A stretch of DNA of 64,000 nucleotides, from contig NC_037599.1 in NCBI RefSeq assembly GCF_003073045.1, forward strand, positions 310,001 through 374,000, read 5' to 3'. Under the pieces are notes generated by a model, which saw only the letters and a list, made by a program, of their open reading frames with translations, searched no databases and was not told where the DNA came from. Source of the stretch: Pomacea canaliculata. Taxonomy: Eukaryota > Mollusca > Gastropoda > Architaenioglossa > Ampullariidae. The position numbers were made by a program, and so were the translations under genes. Each line of letters begins with the position of its first letter. Within the stretch, counting starts at the first letter, position 1. Below, one piece after another: positions 1 through 13,300 of this stretch.

Positions 1-1174
1 ATTCGCATTATCTTCTCGGAGCGGTTATCTAACGCGTTAGATACTATATAGTTAGATACTATATATTTTTATAGTTCACATGTTTGATTTAAGTACAATG
101 TAATAGTTTTATTGCTATGTACATGCAGTCATTTACAGACTGTAATGTTGTTCATGATAGACTGAGAATTGCAGTTTGATTAAAATTTTATCTAGCAGCA
201 GTAGCACTCTGACACTGACCTGTTCATGCTGTACTCGTTTGGTGACTGAAGACCTTCTGTCAGATGCATCCTTTCCTTTTTAGGCAACTTCGGTATGCAG
301 CAAAAGTGTAGGAACTGTATCCCAGAGAAACTGAGTCACAAAGGATGCACTATTCACTCGTTTGTGTTCTCGTAAAGCATTATACGAAGTGTTTACTTTG
401 AGCACAAGGTGTCTGAGTCTCAAGGCTCCCAGAGCTTAATAGTTTAGTAGCTGATCCAGTTTTCTCATCTTTACGTTTACTTTCTGCTCAAGTTTCTGTC
501 AATTAGAAACTTATAAAAACGATTTTTGAGCTCCTTCCTCCCTTTTTTTTCTGCAGTTGTATGGCAGCTTACTTCTTCATTTTGCTTAGTAAACAGTTCC
601 CTCTCATATGTCATAAGGTCATGTGACGGAGAACTAGACGGCGCTGAAGCAAAGAAAGAGTTGCGTGTAATTTTCCTTCTTAAGCATAACACCCTACATA
701 ACCTCAACTTTTCACATATGATCAGACACAAAAATATATAAGATTCAAAATGATCATATGCTTTATTCTAAGCAGTTTTATTTTGCCTTGAATATACCTT
801 TAACTCTCTAGAATCATAGCCATAAGAAATGTGTTTGCAACATCCAGAAGCTGTGATATAAATGTTGAGCTTGCAATTTTGTTTTGACATTTGCTGTAAC
901 GAGTGAAACAAGTTTACTATTGAAAAAGAATTAGATTATAATTTCATTGTTGTGACACAAGTTTGCATGAAGACTTAAACTTCGGTCCTTTGCATGTATG
1001 CCTTTAACTTTGTGCCCTTTTTTTGTAACCTTGAATGGGGAATTCACCCTACTGGCAGCAAAGGATTTGTGCTGATTCAGCAGCACATAGTGTTAGGTGC
1101 TCCATCTCCCCCACACCCTCCACCCCTTCCTCTGACAAGGGGGAAATACACATTTATCTTTTTGTCTTCTTCAG
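1..1174. other. Left flank / intron of KRI1-like gene
   Basis: No exon can be supported here. The stretch is AT-rich with only short chance ORFs on both strands. It most likely lies inside the intron before the first visible KRI1-like exon, because that exon opens with a consensus acceptor (pyrimidine tract ending at 1174) in the middle of a codon, so upstream coding exons must exist to the left. Confidence 0.5.
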
Positions 1175-4100
1175 AAGACTGGGACAACTGGGACGTGACC
1201 ATGTCTGCTACACATGAGGCCAGACAGCATACAGGAGAGTATGAGGAGCCACATGTTGATGACCCAGATTTTATAGTAAGTGTTGGACATGGCCTAGCAT
1301 GTGGGTAGCTGTGAGAAAGTTTAAAGTAGCCAGGGATATTATTTATGCACTGCCTTTGAAATGTGCAGATGGATGCAGACTATGATCCCACTCAGGTGAC
1401 CTACACATCAGGCAAAAAGAGAAAACGTGGATCAAAATTTGCTGAGATTCTTCAGACCAAAAAGCCAACATTTGATGAAGGTAGGTTGAAAGATGTTTTA
1501 TAGTGAAATGTGTTTCATCTGTAAAGCCAGTGTGCTGGCTGGTAATGGAAGCTGGAATTGCATAGTTTAGTTTACCTTGAAGTTGCAGTTGTCATCAGTA
1601 ATAATGTCAAGTACTTCATGTAGGCAAATTGTAATTCATGTTTATCTCTTAGCTAGATGTTTTAAGTTTTCTTTTAAGATAAAATGGTTCTAGTTGTATA
1701 TATAGACATATCAAAATGCCAAAGGATTTTTTGCATATCAAAAATGTCAAAGGAATCAAGCTGTGTTCGTCAAATGCCAAATGAATTTAGCTGTGTGTTT
1801 GAAAAATTCCAATTGAAATAAAGCTCTGTGTGTTGTGAGCAATCTTGCATTTTTATCTTCAGGTTAACTATACATTGTATTTCATTTGTCTGATGACTCT
1901 TAGGAAGCTATTCAATACTCATCTGTCTTGACAGTCTTGTCAGAATTTATGGATACTCTTCCAAGAGAATGTTTTGTTTGTGTTATAGAACTTTGAAGCA
2001 AATCTTGCTAAACAGAACAGTAATATGAGCAACTTTGTGTTTGCAGTGTGTAAGAAGTATGAAGGCAGTGATCACCCTTTTGGTGATTATATTGATGAAT
2101 ATTTCCAGCTTGACTGTGAAGACATTATTGCTGGAGACATCAAGTGTCGATTCCGCTATCGCAAAACAGTGCCAAATAATTATGGGCTATCATTAGAGGA
2201 GGTATAAAAATGACACACTGTTCCTTACATAATTTAGCCATTGGAAGTGGTTTAAACATTACACACTCTGACCATAAGATTAACATGATTATATGTCTAA
2301 CCATATGTAACTTGTACTTAAAGCCATAAAGGTTTTTTTTTTTAATATTTGTGTATCCATAGCTTTTATTATAATAATAATAAATGAAGGTTTATATAGC
2401 GCATATACTCATAAGGAGCATGCTCTTAGCACTTGAATGTATCCTGATTCTGCAGAGGAAGACAAATAGGAAAGTAGAAAAAGCAGAAAAATAGGGGGGA
2501 GGGTGAAAAAGGACTGGCATTGTGTGGACTGTGTTAGGAGTAATGATCAAGGAAGAGGTGCAGTTTCAGGGCAGATTTGAAGGATTCAGTTGTAGGTAGG
2601 TGGCAGATATGGAAATATATAACTTCAATAATAGCATTAACTTTTTTCCTTGCAGTTTGAAGGATACAAGTCATTTTGTTTTATAACGGTCGATAAAAAA
2701 TTCCATAGGTAATAATGGTTATCAGAAATATATGTTTTATAACTGGTATTTTGTGTGGGTGTTTATTTTAGATTTTGAGATGTCCTGACCGAGAACTGAA
2801 TTCCTGGGCCTCTTTGAAGAAGATTTGTCAGTTTAGGTATGTGATGTTGGCAAGGTCAATATTAGTGAAGCCTTTGCTTAGGAGAAGTGGGGAGGGGGTA
2901 GCACATTTGAGCATATATTTGCATGTTTGTGTATGTTGGTAAGGGGCCTTCACAAAGAACTTGCTAGTTATATACATGATAATCCTTTTATGTTAAGCAC
3001 CTACGGAGGAAGTGTTTGCGTTGTCATTATTTGTATTAATATTGCACTGGGCCTAGTCCTTGGGTGATTATGCAGTTATAAATTGTAAGATTTCGGTTTT
3101 GAAATATGGGAAATGGACTTGGAACATCCCATAGGCCACACCAAACATAAAAGTCTGTGACCCTTGGCATGTGATTTTTTTACCAGCTTGTTTCCTGTTT
3201 CAGGACGGAGGAAGATGAGTTGTATGAAGTGAAAAAGTACAAGAGAGCAAGACAGTTGAGGAAAAAACTTACAGTCTTGCCATCCTTGAGAGATAAAAGG
3301 TGTGAATATGGCCTTTGCTCTTACATGATTAGCCATCTTCCTTTTGCTAAGGTTTTCATGTTGGTCACATTCATCCATTTTATGTGATGACCTTTCTTTG
3401 AGATATGTTCAATTTTTTAAAGTCAGAATCAATATTTCATATGCACAGATATGTAGCCCATCTGGTTTCTTTTTAACTTGGGTGTTTTTGTTTTGGGAAT
3501 GACTGTTTTAAAAAGATGTAAGTGCTGCTTATAAGAAAGATGGATAGTAGAGATAATTTCTAGGTACCTTCAGAGAATGTGATTATCACTGGGATTTGCA
3601 TGTGCACTTAAGAATAAAGTTCATGGATCTTAGTTTGATATGTAGCATATCAGTAACCTTATAGCAGGCCCTGTCAGCTGCTGTGTCTATCCATATACTC
3701 CCCCAGCATCAGGTACCCAGTCAAAGGACACATGACTGAACCTTATAATGGCATGTCTGCAAGCTCCCCTACATTCAGCTCTTTTTTTCAGCGAATCAAA
3801 TGTGGAATCTGAAGGAAAGAACAAGAGAGATGAGCCAGAAACATCTTTGAACATAGCACATGAGTCAACATTGAAGGAGAAAAGACAACTTGATAACAAT
3901 AGTCAGAAAAGCTCAGAGCAGAAAACAGATTCACCTTCAGTGAAAAAGAAACACAAGGCTGAGAAATATTCCTTTACGGAAAAAGGAACTGGTGTGTTTG
4001 TTAATGTGGGGCTGCGAGAACAAGCTGTCACACAAGAAGGTGTACACAAGACAGCAGATGCTCTAGTGCTTACAGGTGACAGCAGCAAAAAGGTTAACAG

Positions 4101-4338
4101 CATGACAGCAACCACAAGCAAAATAAAGGATCATGAAAGGACAGAGAAATCAGAGCATAAAACAGAGAAGAAACTGCACCAGGTGGCAGTTGGTAAAGTG
4201 GAAAAAAAGCGTAACAAAAAAAAGAAGAAAAAATACCAACCAGATCACATTTCATCAGACAGACTTAAAGCCTATGACATTGACCCACGCAAATTCAAAT
4301 ACACAAAACACCTGATATTGAAGAAATCAGTTGCCTGA
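1175..4338 (+). CDS. KRI1: KRI1-like ribosome biogenesis protein, 3' part (six exons)
   Basis: Exons: 1175-1275, 1369-1480, 2047-2201, 2772-2836, 3204-3299 and 3792-4338 (stop TGA). All junctions have GT-AG ends and the phases agree across the joins, giving 357 residues. Recognised by the conserved KRI1 C-terminal block: an acidic, aromatic lead with DWDNWD, then YIDEYFQLDCEDIIAGD and RFRYRKTVPNNYGLS, followed by a short stretch with NSWASLKKICQFR. The tail is lysine-rich (KKRNKKKKKKYQ near 4200) and ends in a basic segment with DRLKAYDIDPRKFKY. Kri1 family proteins are nucleolar factors needed for small-subunit ribosome assembly; that role is from the family, not from this sequence. The N-terminal half lies left of the window. 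The large last exon encodes a low-complexity Ser/Lys/Glu region that is poorly conserved in the family. Confidence 0.9.
2366..2640 (+). repeat. Interspersed repeat with AAT run and TTTATATAGCGC head
   Basis: A short (AAT)n run is followed by a TTTATATAGCGC-type segment and purine-rich sequence in the KRI1 intron. Similar heads or bodies occur at 10741-10950, 17335-17480 and 46018-46200 in this window, so it is an interspersed, probably non-autonomous element. The class is not certain. Confidence 0.5.
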
Positions 4339-4682
4339 TACATTGGAACTCTGTAAGACCAGGTTGTGTGGAAGCAGGAATAATCCTTGAGTCAGAGTTG
4401 GAAACATTATGTACAAATTGAGGATATCTGTAAACTGTGTTGTCAGAAGTCTTCGTGTCATCACTGATATCTTTGAAGAGATAAATGATTTGGGAACAGT
4501 CCCTGTTTAGTGTGGTGATACTGTGTTATAAAATATTTGCCACTTTTTAGTATCATGTTGTCTTTATAATGCAGTGACATGGTGTCATATACACTTGGCT
4601 TACATTTAACTTGGCTAAGAATCCAACATGCTTGTGTACGCATAACTCAACTGTTTACAGATCAGTTTTCCTCTCATCCATA

Positions 4683-4860
4683 GGTGGTCCAGTGGCGCAA
4701 GAGTTAGCGCCTGTCACCAATACAGTGAAGGTTGGCTGTCCTAGATTCAGCTCTCGTCTCGGGCCCACTGTTCTTTCTGTGCATGGTATCTGTTTACAGG
4801 GCTAGCTGCCTTCCCATGATATAGCCTTAGTTGCTGGCTCTGCATAAAAAGCCAACCCCA
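4683..4860 (+). mobile_element. tRNA-derived SINE, family 1, copy 1
   Basis: Starts with an A-box-like segment (GTGGCGCAAGAGTTAGCGCC) and has a B-box-like segment (AGATTCAGCTC) about 45 bases on, then a tRNA-unrelated body that ends near CCTTAGTTGCTGGCTC. Two further copies lie in reverse orientation at 5289-5467 and 49403-49580. The conserved body and wide spacing of copies fit a pol III-transcribed SINE; assignment to a named molluscan SINE superfamily would need a database comparison. Confidence 0.8.
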
Positions 4861-5288
4861 TCCTTCACTAAGTAGACTGAAGGGTTGGAGTTTGAGTGAA
4901 CTGTAAAGACTTGCCTGTTTGTGGGAAAGCTCTCTGGACAAGAAGTTGTATGTTGAGTATTTTTCTTAATACCATAATGGGAACTAGGTGTATATGGATA
5001 ATAATAGCGAAACAAAGTAGAGAAAACCATTCTGCAGAAAATAACAAATAACTTCCATTGTTGATTAAAATATGGCAGTGCTTGTGGAATATATCAACAC
5101 CACAAAACATCGTCATTGAACCTTTTCAGGATATTGTTGTCTGCTGACAGTAACATTAGAACATCACTTGACATAAAAACATGTCTACATTCATTTCTAA
5201 TCACTTATAGTCTCTCTCACAAGTATTACAGATCTGTACTCATTCATATTGTTACTCAAAATAGGTGGTGATGTGTGCGTGTGGTGGA

Positions 5289-5467
5289 GGGGAGTTGATG
5301 TTTTACACGGAGCCAGCGACTAAGACTATATCACGGCAAGGTAGCCAGTTCTGTAAACATATGCCACATGCAGAGAAAGAGCAGCGTGCCTGAGATGAGA
5401 GCTGAACCCTGGACAGCCAGCCCTCGCTGTACTAGTGACAGGCGCTGTTGTGCCAGTGATCACCTAC
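5289..5467 (-). mobile_element. tRNA-derived SINE, family 1, copy 2
   Basis: Reverse-strand copy of the family 1 SINE about 430 bases downstream of copy 1. The body (reverse complement of GAGCCAGCGACTAAGACTA and following) and the B-box-like GGTTCAGCTCTC are well preserved; the A-box end is damaged near 5450. Two copies in opposite orientation form an imperfect inverted repeat in the KRI1-SKP2 intergenic region. Confidence 0.8.
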
Positions 5468-5469
5468 AC

Positions 5470-7307
5470 AGAATAAGGCAAATTAAGAATAATACAAAGG
5501 CAAACACAGAATAATAATTTAAAAATAGGCATAACATCACTCTGAAAGAGGACCAAGGAATCTGGCCATCTACATGTCCTATCCATGAGTTGCTTTTATT
5601 TATTTATTATTTATTTTAATTATTTAGGATTGCTGCCAGATGAATGAGTGCAGATAACAAGTGGCTCTAGCCTTAGTATCTCATAACCTACCATTTCAGT
5701 TTATGCATCTAATGTCAAAAATGGAGCCAGTTGACTAAAATTGCAGTCAATTTGCTGGTCATTTTGTCCTCTTTGGACCACCTGAATGTTCATGTTCAGT
5801 TTGTGGGTGTTCTGGTTTGCAGTTCCTACTTAAGCAATCTAGACCAAAAGTCATGGTGTTGCATGTAACACTAATGTTAAAAAAAAAAACTTCAGTTTTC
5901 TAAAAGCAACACAGGTGGCTGTGCACTTTCTTAATGTTATCTACATATATAATTATATTGAAATATTTGTTGTAACTGTCCACTCTTCTACTTCTCCTTT
6001 AATAAGTATTTCATCAGAAACAACTTCATCCTTCCTTAACTGAACAATGATTTCTTTAACGTGCTTTACATTCAACTGTAAATATATATTTAATGCAACT
6101 AAGTAATGAATATCCTGTCCGGAGTCATCCTCGTTGGAAATCAGTCTGGTGTCTGCAAATCTGACTATGGAATAGTCTTCATTTTTGTGTCTACACTCTG
6201 CCACACAGATGAAAAACACCTTTTGCACAATTAGGAAAAAACCCCCACACAGTTAAGTTTCTATCACCAAGCATGACTTGGTATCTTTACTAGTTAATTA
6301 ATAACTGGTAATTTCCAAGTGCTGCGGTCAAACCAGCTTTGACGTTGTAACCAGACATGTTGAGTAACTTTTAAACCAGATACATTTTATTAGCTAAATG
6401 TTAACTTGGTTAGTAAAAATGTGACATCAATACCTGAAAACTTCAGCGAGAGACCCCCAAGAAGGGAGGGGGAGAGGCAGGCCTAGGTTCTGTCAAAAGC
6501 CTTGTTGGGGGAAACAAAAAAGGATAAATTACTGTAGTTAATCTCCCTTAAGAGCTAAAGATTTGTTTTGTAGGCGTCCCAGTGATGTCCACCGAAGGCA
6601 GAAACAAAAAAGCATCAAAAAGAAGATACAGTAGTTTTTCCTGCTAGGGTCATTCATTGTAATCTTCCACTAAATGCTAAACCATTAAAACAAAACAAAA
6701 AGGCGATTATGTATTTAGGGAATAAAACAAAGCCTTGACCTTTCTCTCAGATGAGCTGGATGGTGTCATGAAAGGGTGAAGTGCTACTCTAGTGTTGGGT
6801 CATGTGCTGGCTTCGAAACTTCTTTTTAAACACTATTCTCTCCTGGACTTAAATGACAAGTCCTTTTAATCTTGCCACCATTGATATAATGTTTACTTGT
6901 CACATGATTATCATTCAACAACATGCGCACAAAGTTGTATTTTCACATACCAAGATTCACACATTTACTTGTATCAAGATTCTGCTATAATTTTATACGA
7001 GATAATTTGATTATTTTCACCAACACTTTCCTGAACAAGTCAAATGATTATGATGTTCATCAAACATTCTGTGATGTGAAATGAAACCTTGAACAGTGAG
7101 CATTTAGCTATACATGAAGTTCCCAAACTGTCAATGTGCTTTGTGATGCACCCAATACCAAATGGTTAGCTGTAACTATGATTCACAAAGGATCACATCA
7201 TCATGCTGTCAGTCTGTAATCAAGATGTTTTGAACACATTCCATTAATACATGGCTTAGTACACATCAGACACCCATCCCACACTCTGGCACAAATAAGA
7301 TAAATAT
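5470..7307. other. Intergenic region between KRI1-like and SKP2-like genes
   Basis: Both flanking genes end towards this interval, so it should contain their 3' untranslated regions. No further coding exon is supported. A 91-codon ORF on the minus strand at 5953-6228 has no recognisable motif. Low-complexity A/T runs are common. Confidence 0.5.
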
Positions 7308-10300
7308 TTAATTCACACTTTCCCTCACTCTCTGCCCCCATATGCTGGTTCGTCTCAGCCCCGTGGTGGGGCGAGCAATGGATGAAAATGGGAAGCTGTT
7401 GACCTGCACACCTTGCAACTTTTCCTTCAGCTCTTGTAAAGGGTTGTCACCTAGCATGCCAAAGCAGTCCACAGCCTGCAAGCGAGGAAGGCTGGCCAGG
7501 CAAGAAAGGGTTCTTGGGGAGATGTGGTAGCAGCGGCTGAGAGCCAGGTGTTCCAACTGCTGCAGGTGCTTACTGATGTGCAGGACAGCGTGACATGTGA
7601 GGAGCGTGGCATCACTCAGGTCCAGCTCCATTAGGTCAGGACATGCTCTACACAGCTCAACAACATCTGATAAATGAACCAAGAAATTAGTGGCATCACA
7701 CAGAATACAGGCCAGACTTAAACCATTATTATGGAATTTAAATGACAAAGAATCAGGTAAAAGGTCAATGGCAAGACCAGGGAATGAAGTGCAAGTTCCC
7801 CAGAAAAGTAACCTAAAGATTACACTTTCCTTACTAACTTTACATAAATAGTTTGAAAATGCATAGCGATTACTGACCATACACATGATTTTTATACGCA
7901 GACATCATGGTCTGTCCATTATCTTCCACAAAATCTGTGCTCACCTTTGTCTGTAATGTTTTCCCTGCAACCACTAAGATTGAGTTTGAGAATGTTGGCT
8001 GGCAGGCACAATGACAGATAGTTGATGGTAGATTGGGACATGGCAGTCCAAGCTACATTCAGGGCTTCTAAACTGAACATAAACAATGAGTGGAGGGTGT
8101 CAACCAGAGTAAAGAAAGCCAGTTTGTTAAAAAGAAACCAACTTTATATCCTTTAACACAGACGACAAATAGCCAGGTATTCTTATACAATAAGGTGATT
8201 AAACAATTCTGTAGCCCTATGAATCAGATATTTCACATCCTGTACTGAAGAATATTTCTTCCTTTGTTCAAACCTCACTGTTTGGTCAAATCACTTACCA
8301 TTTACAGTTGCTAAAGATGGCTCTGAGTCCATCGGTGGTGATGCCATGACACATGCACAGGTTCAGTTCTTCAAGGTCTTCATTCTCTCCCAGCATGCTG
8401 CCACACCAGTCACAAGGGCAAAGTTAGGGCACAAACACTTCCATTTGAAAAAGAAAATTCATGCAAATAAAAAAAAAGTTTTTAAAAACAATTCTCTTGT
8501 GAATGTAGCAATTTCATCTTGCTGACAAGTGAGAAGTACCTGGCAACCTACATCAAAACATCTGCAGATTATAAAACTAGGGACCTACTTGAAAACAGCA
8601 TTGTTAAGCTGCAGATTCTCCAGGCTTAATTTGCGTAGTTCCTTGCACAGGCTGAATAGCTGCACCAGCAAGTCAGGCTCCACCATTGCCATGCTCAGAT
8701 CCAGATACTGTAGCTTACATATCCTTAGTAGAAAACACACACAATGTGACATTAGCCTCTAGAAACATGAATATGTATATCAATACCAAAATTATTGTAG
8801 CAGCACACATTGTACTGAGGACAGTAAAATGGTATGCAAGGTTTAATGCTAAAACTATTTTAGCAGTACTAATTACTTGTACCAAGGACAATAAAGTGCT
8901 ATGCCAGGATCAATCGCCAGCAGACAGCAGACAGCAGACCTCTCCAGAATCGCCCTACGGTGGACTCCAGACGGCCGAAGAAAACGAGGCCGCCCAAAGG
9001 AAACTTGGAGAAGAAAAGTGGAAAGGAAGATGAAAGGAAAGGGCTGGACATGGGGTCACCTACAGCGGGTTTCAGCCGATCGACATTGGTGGTGGACTCT
9101 GGTTGAGGCCTTATGTGCAACCTGATGCACGAAGAGGAATAGATAGATAGATAGATAGCCAGGATCAATACATGCAGACGAAGCACTCACGGAATCAACC
9201 ACAAGATGCTGCACTTTCTATAGTGACCTCATGAACAATCATGACTTTTGAGTAATCTGCAGAAGAAATGTTTGCAGGAAGAGTTACTTTACCCGGCTTT
9301 GGACAATCATAGTAGAAAGATGAATCTAGGGTTGTGCAACTCTAATTCACGATGCCCTGAAAATCTTAGAACAGACGAGTCTTTTTGTTCTTTTACTAGA
9401 CTTTAACGTGTGTTTTGGGTCATGCCTGACACTGGACAGTTGGCTGCATAGCTCCCTTCCATCTCGGTAGCAGTTTCTTTTGAAGGTATTAATGGAGATC
9501 TGAAGCTTCCTTTTGCCCTTCATAGTTTTGTAAAAGTGTGTGTGTGCATCCTTCAAGCTTGGAGTAAAAGTCTGCTGAATGTATTTATAAATTTATGCTG
9601 TCACCTGATGATATAACTGCCTTTATAAAGCTCAATTTAAATCTGATATCTTGAACTGAAAAAACACCACCAGACTCTATGCTTATGTTGTACCACTCTA
9701 CACGACTATTATTTTATAATTCTCCCATTTAGTGTCTTAAGTTTTCTCTTTCGTGAGGCATACTGAGCTTGCTACTCTGTGAAGAAATGCCATAATTAAG
9801 TGTTATTATTATTATTCCCAGATCATGTCATGACTAGGGAGAAGTGTCTCATAAAAATTTTGCAATCACATGGGGAGCTTAGCCTAGAACTGCTCAAGGA
9901 CTACAACATTTACATTTGTACTAATGTAAGTCACAAAGTTCAAGATTAAAATGAAGAAAATGTTATGAGAAATTGTCAAGATAAAAAACAAATACAGTAC
10001 CAGACAATTCAAAAAATTTTCCATGGTTGGAACAAGAGGCAGTGTTACTAGTGGTTGATAGATAATAGTTTCTATAATTCTCACAAATGTTTACTGTGAA
10101 CTTTTCTAGGCAAAAAAAAAAAATTACTGAAAACAACATTGAGAAAAGAAAAAATAAGTAATTGTTTCTTTCGTTATATAATTATTTTTAAAATTTCATT
10201 TTTTTAAAAAAAACCTGGAAAACAAGTTTTACAAATTCTTGAACAAAAGGTCTAGAGGAAACCTACCATTTACTCTTTGGAGCATTAAAATTGATGGCAT

Positions 10301-13300
10301 GGTAATTAGAAAACACCTGGACTGGGATCTCAAGCCAAAAGATGGTTGGGTTTGTTAATCTTTGTCTTGGACTTCCTTGGACAGACAATAAAGTTGATTT
10401 GATTTGATCTTGGGAGCAGGATCCCTAGATAAGGAATCACATGTTACAGAGATGACTGTAGTTACAACAGGAAGTCTTACAAGAAAGGCTTTTGAAGGTG
10501 CCATCAGTTTATTTTGTTCTTTCTTTTCTTAGTTCATGGTATATCTGCTGAGATACAAGCACAGTTGTTGCTATCATATATTTCTTCCTTGTATGATGCT
10601 ATGATGCTAGGGTATCAATATCAGCCTTATTGAAGAAAGTGTAAGACAACAAAGACCGTTATTTATTGTTGGGGGGAATAGGGTGTCAATAATCATGTGT
10701 TAGTAAAAAAATGTTTGGGTTAGATAAATAACTCTGTATTTAATAATAATAAGTCGATTTGTAATGCGCAGGTATCCATTCCGAAGAATGCTCATTGCGC
10801 AGAAAAAAACAAAAGAAGAAAAAATAAAGTGAACAAATATATAAAACACCAGGAAAGTAAAAAATGTAGACAGAAGTGTTTCTTGGTAGTTTAAGACTGG
10901 TTTGAAAGAATCAGATTGGTTTTCAGTTTTTTGCGAAACGTGGTTGGTGAGGTGATGGTGGATTTATTGTTAGGGGAATAGAATGTCAATAATTAAGTGC
11001 ATGTAAAAAAAAAACAGCTTGTGTGTAAACAACAAATTCATAACGTATCATCAATTTTCCCAGTGGTGTAAATGAAATAGAAGATAAGGCTGAAGATAAC
11101 AATACAAAGTTTTTAACATCTCTGTGACTTTGTAAAATTCATTAACATCATTGATGATCATTTTCTTTCTTTCTTCATTGATGAAAAAGTTTTAGGTATA
11201 AAAGCAGTATTTCAGAAGTACCTGTCTGGATCAGTGTGAATATATTTTTGCTTAAAGTTTATAATATCTGTCTCATTCTGAAATGATATTTAGAAAGTCA
11301 GTACTGTCACAAACCTTTTTTTAAAAAAATCATTTGGATGGAAAGGAAATGGAAGAGATGGGCTGATAAAGAGAGATCTGCATGGGAGTGCGTAAATGGA
11401 AGCATGGGTGAAAATAAGAACATCTTAATGCTAACACAGCATCAGCGGACAAAGACTTTCCATGATGTAAGTACCAGCCAGGGTCCAGCGCCTACTACCA
11501 GGCCAGCTACCGGCTGTGGTTCACTTGGAGAAAAGTTGGGCGCTACCCAGTGTATAAAACTCAACGTTACATCAACTACGTTCAACTACTCACCCACGAG
11601 TTAAAACGATACCAGCAGGACATTGTGGGACTGGCATAGGTCAGATGGACAGGAAAGGGGGAAACAATGGATGACAGCCACAAACTGTGGTAAAGTGGGG
11701 ATGACGCCAACATAAATATGGTGTGGGCTTCCTTGTCTACAAGGTGGTAGGAGCTGTCATCAGCTGTACATCCGTATTCAGCAGCTGATCTCCATATGTG
11801 TTTCAGCTAAACCCCACAATGTCACCAATATCCAAGTATATGCTCAAACTTTCATGCACATAGACAACGAAGTGGAGGAGTTTTATCAACTAGATAAGGT
11901 TGTGAAGGCAGTTCCTCCTTGTACTTGGTGACTGGAACACCAAGGTCGGCCCAGATGCCTGCCAGCAATGGGCAGGAACAGTGGGCAAATTTAGCCTTGG
12001 TGAAACTAATGACAGGGGTATCTGAATCCTAAAATTTGTGCAGAGTCGGAGACTCACCCTAACCAACATCTTACATCCCTACAAGAAATCAAAGTGGCAC
12101 TCACCAGACGAATTGGTCCATGATCAAATCGACTATATCCTGCTGCTGAAACGCTTCATATCCAGCATCAACAAGCTCAAGACAAGAATGTACCCAGGCA
12201 CTGACATAGGCAGCGACCATGACCTTGTTCTAACCGGTTATAGGCCTTTGTGCTAAATGTATGGTCTGTGAAGTCTGTGGCCCCTACATGTGCTGTGCAA
12301 AGACAGGAACTGTCACTTACAGTTCCCTGTCGTATTAGGCAGGGACTTTTTTCTTTAAAGTTGGAAAAACTTATCTTCGTGAGAACTACAAATGTATAAA
12401 ATATGCACAGACATATTCTGTCCCTGTACAAGTGACACACTATACAGACATAACCTGTCCCTATACAAGTGACTGTCACATTACATACACATCTTATCTC
12501 CACATACTCATGCACATAAGCGCATCCATTCAACACTTACTTCTGTGTTGTGAACATAGGTCGCAAGCCCTCCAGCCTGGTTCCTAATATCTAAAATCAA
12601 AAGAAAGAATTGTGGAAAATGGATCCATATGACAAATATAAGTCTCCCTTCAAAATACTGGTACTTCTGCATACCTTTGCTTTCAAGTAATCATATTTCT
12701 TTTGCTCATCTATGAGAATTTAATTAATTCAAAAAAACAAACAAAAAAAAAAACACCAAAAAACAAACAAACAACCTCATAGATATTACCCAACTATCAG
12801 GACCATAAAAATGCTTAAAGTCCTAATATTCTGCTGAAGTAGTAATGTCAGGGTTAGACAAATATGACTTTGATACCTCAGTGCCATTTAGTCGCAGGCG
12901 ACTGGTGCCTCTGTTGACCAGGGATGACACATGCTTAGCCTGGATAACCCTTCCTCCAAGATCAACTCTCCGCCACAGTGATTCATCATTCCTGCTCAAA
13001 CATTTTTACATGCCCATATATTATAAGGTTAAACCTATTAATCACTATAAGCACATAGTGCAAACGCAATGTTACTCATGCGCGCACACACTCATGAATG
13101 CGAAAAGTTAACACAGACAACTTATGAATTCCAACTTTTACAAAATCTTTTACTGGGCATTTTCAAATTGAGTACCTAAATCATAATATTTTCCAATACA
13201 CAGCACACACTACTTACACAAGACTACTCCATCGCCTGCACACCTGAGCACAGGTACAAAGCACAAATCTTGGTAGGAAGCGAAAGACATGCAAGATGAC

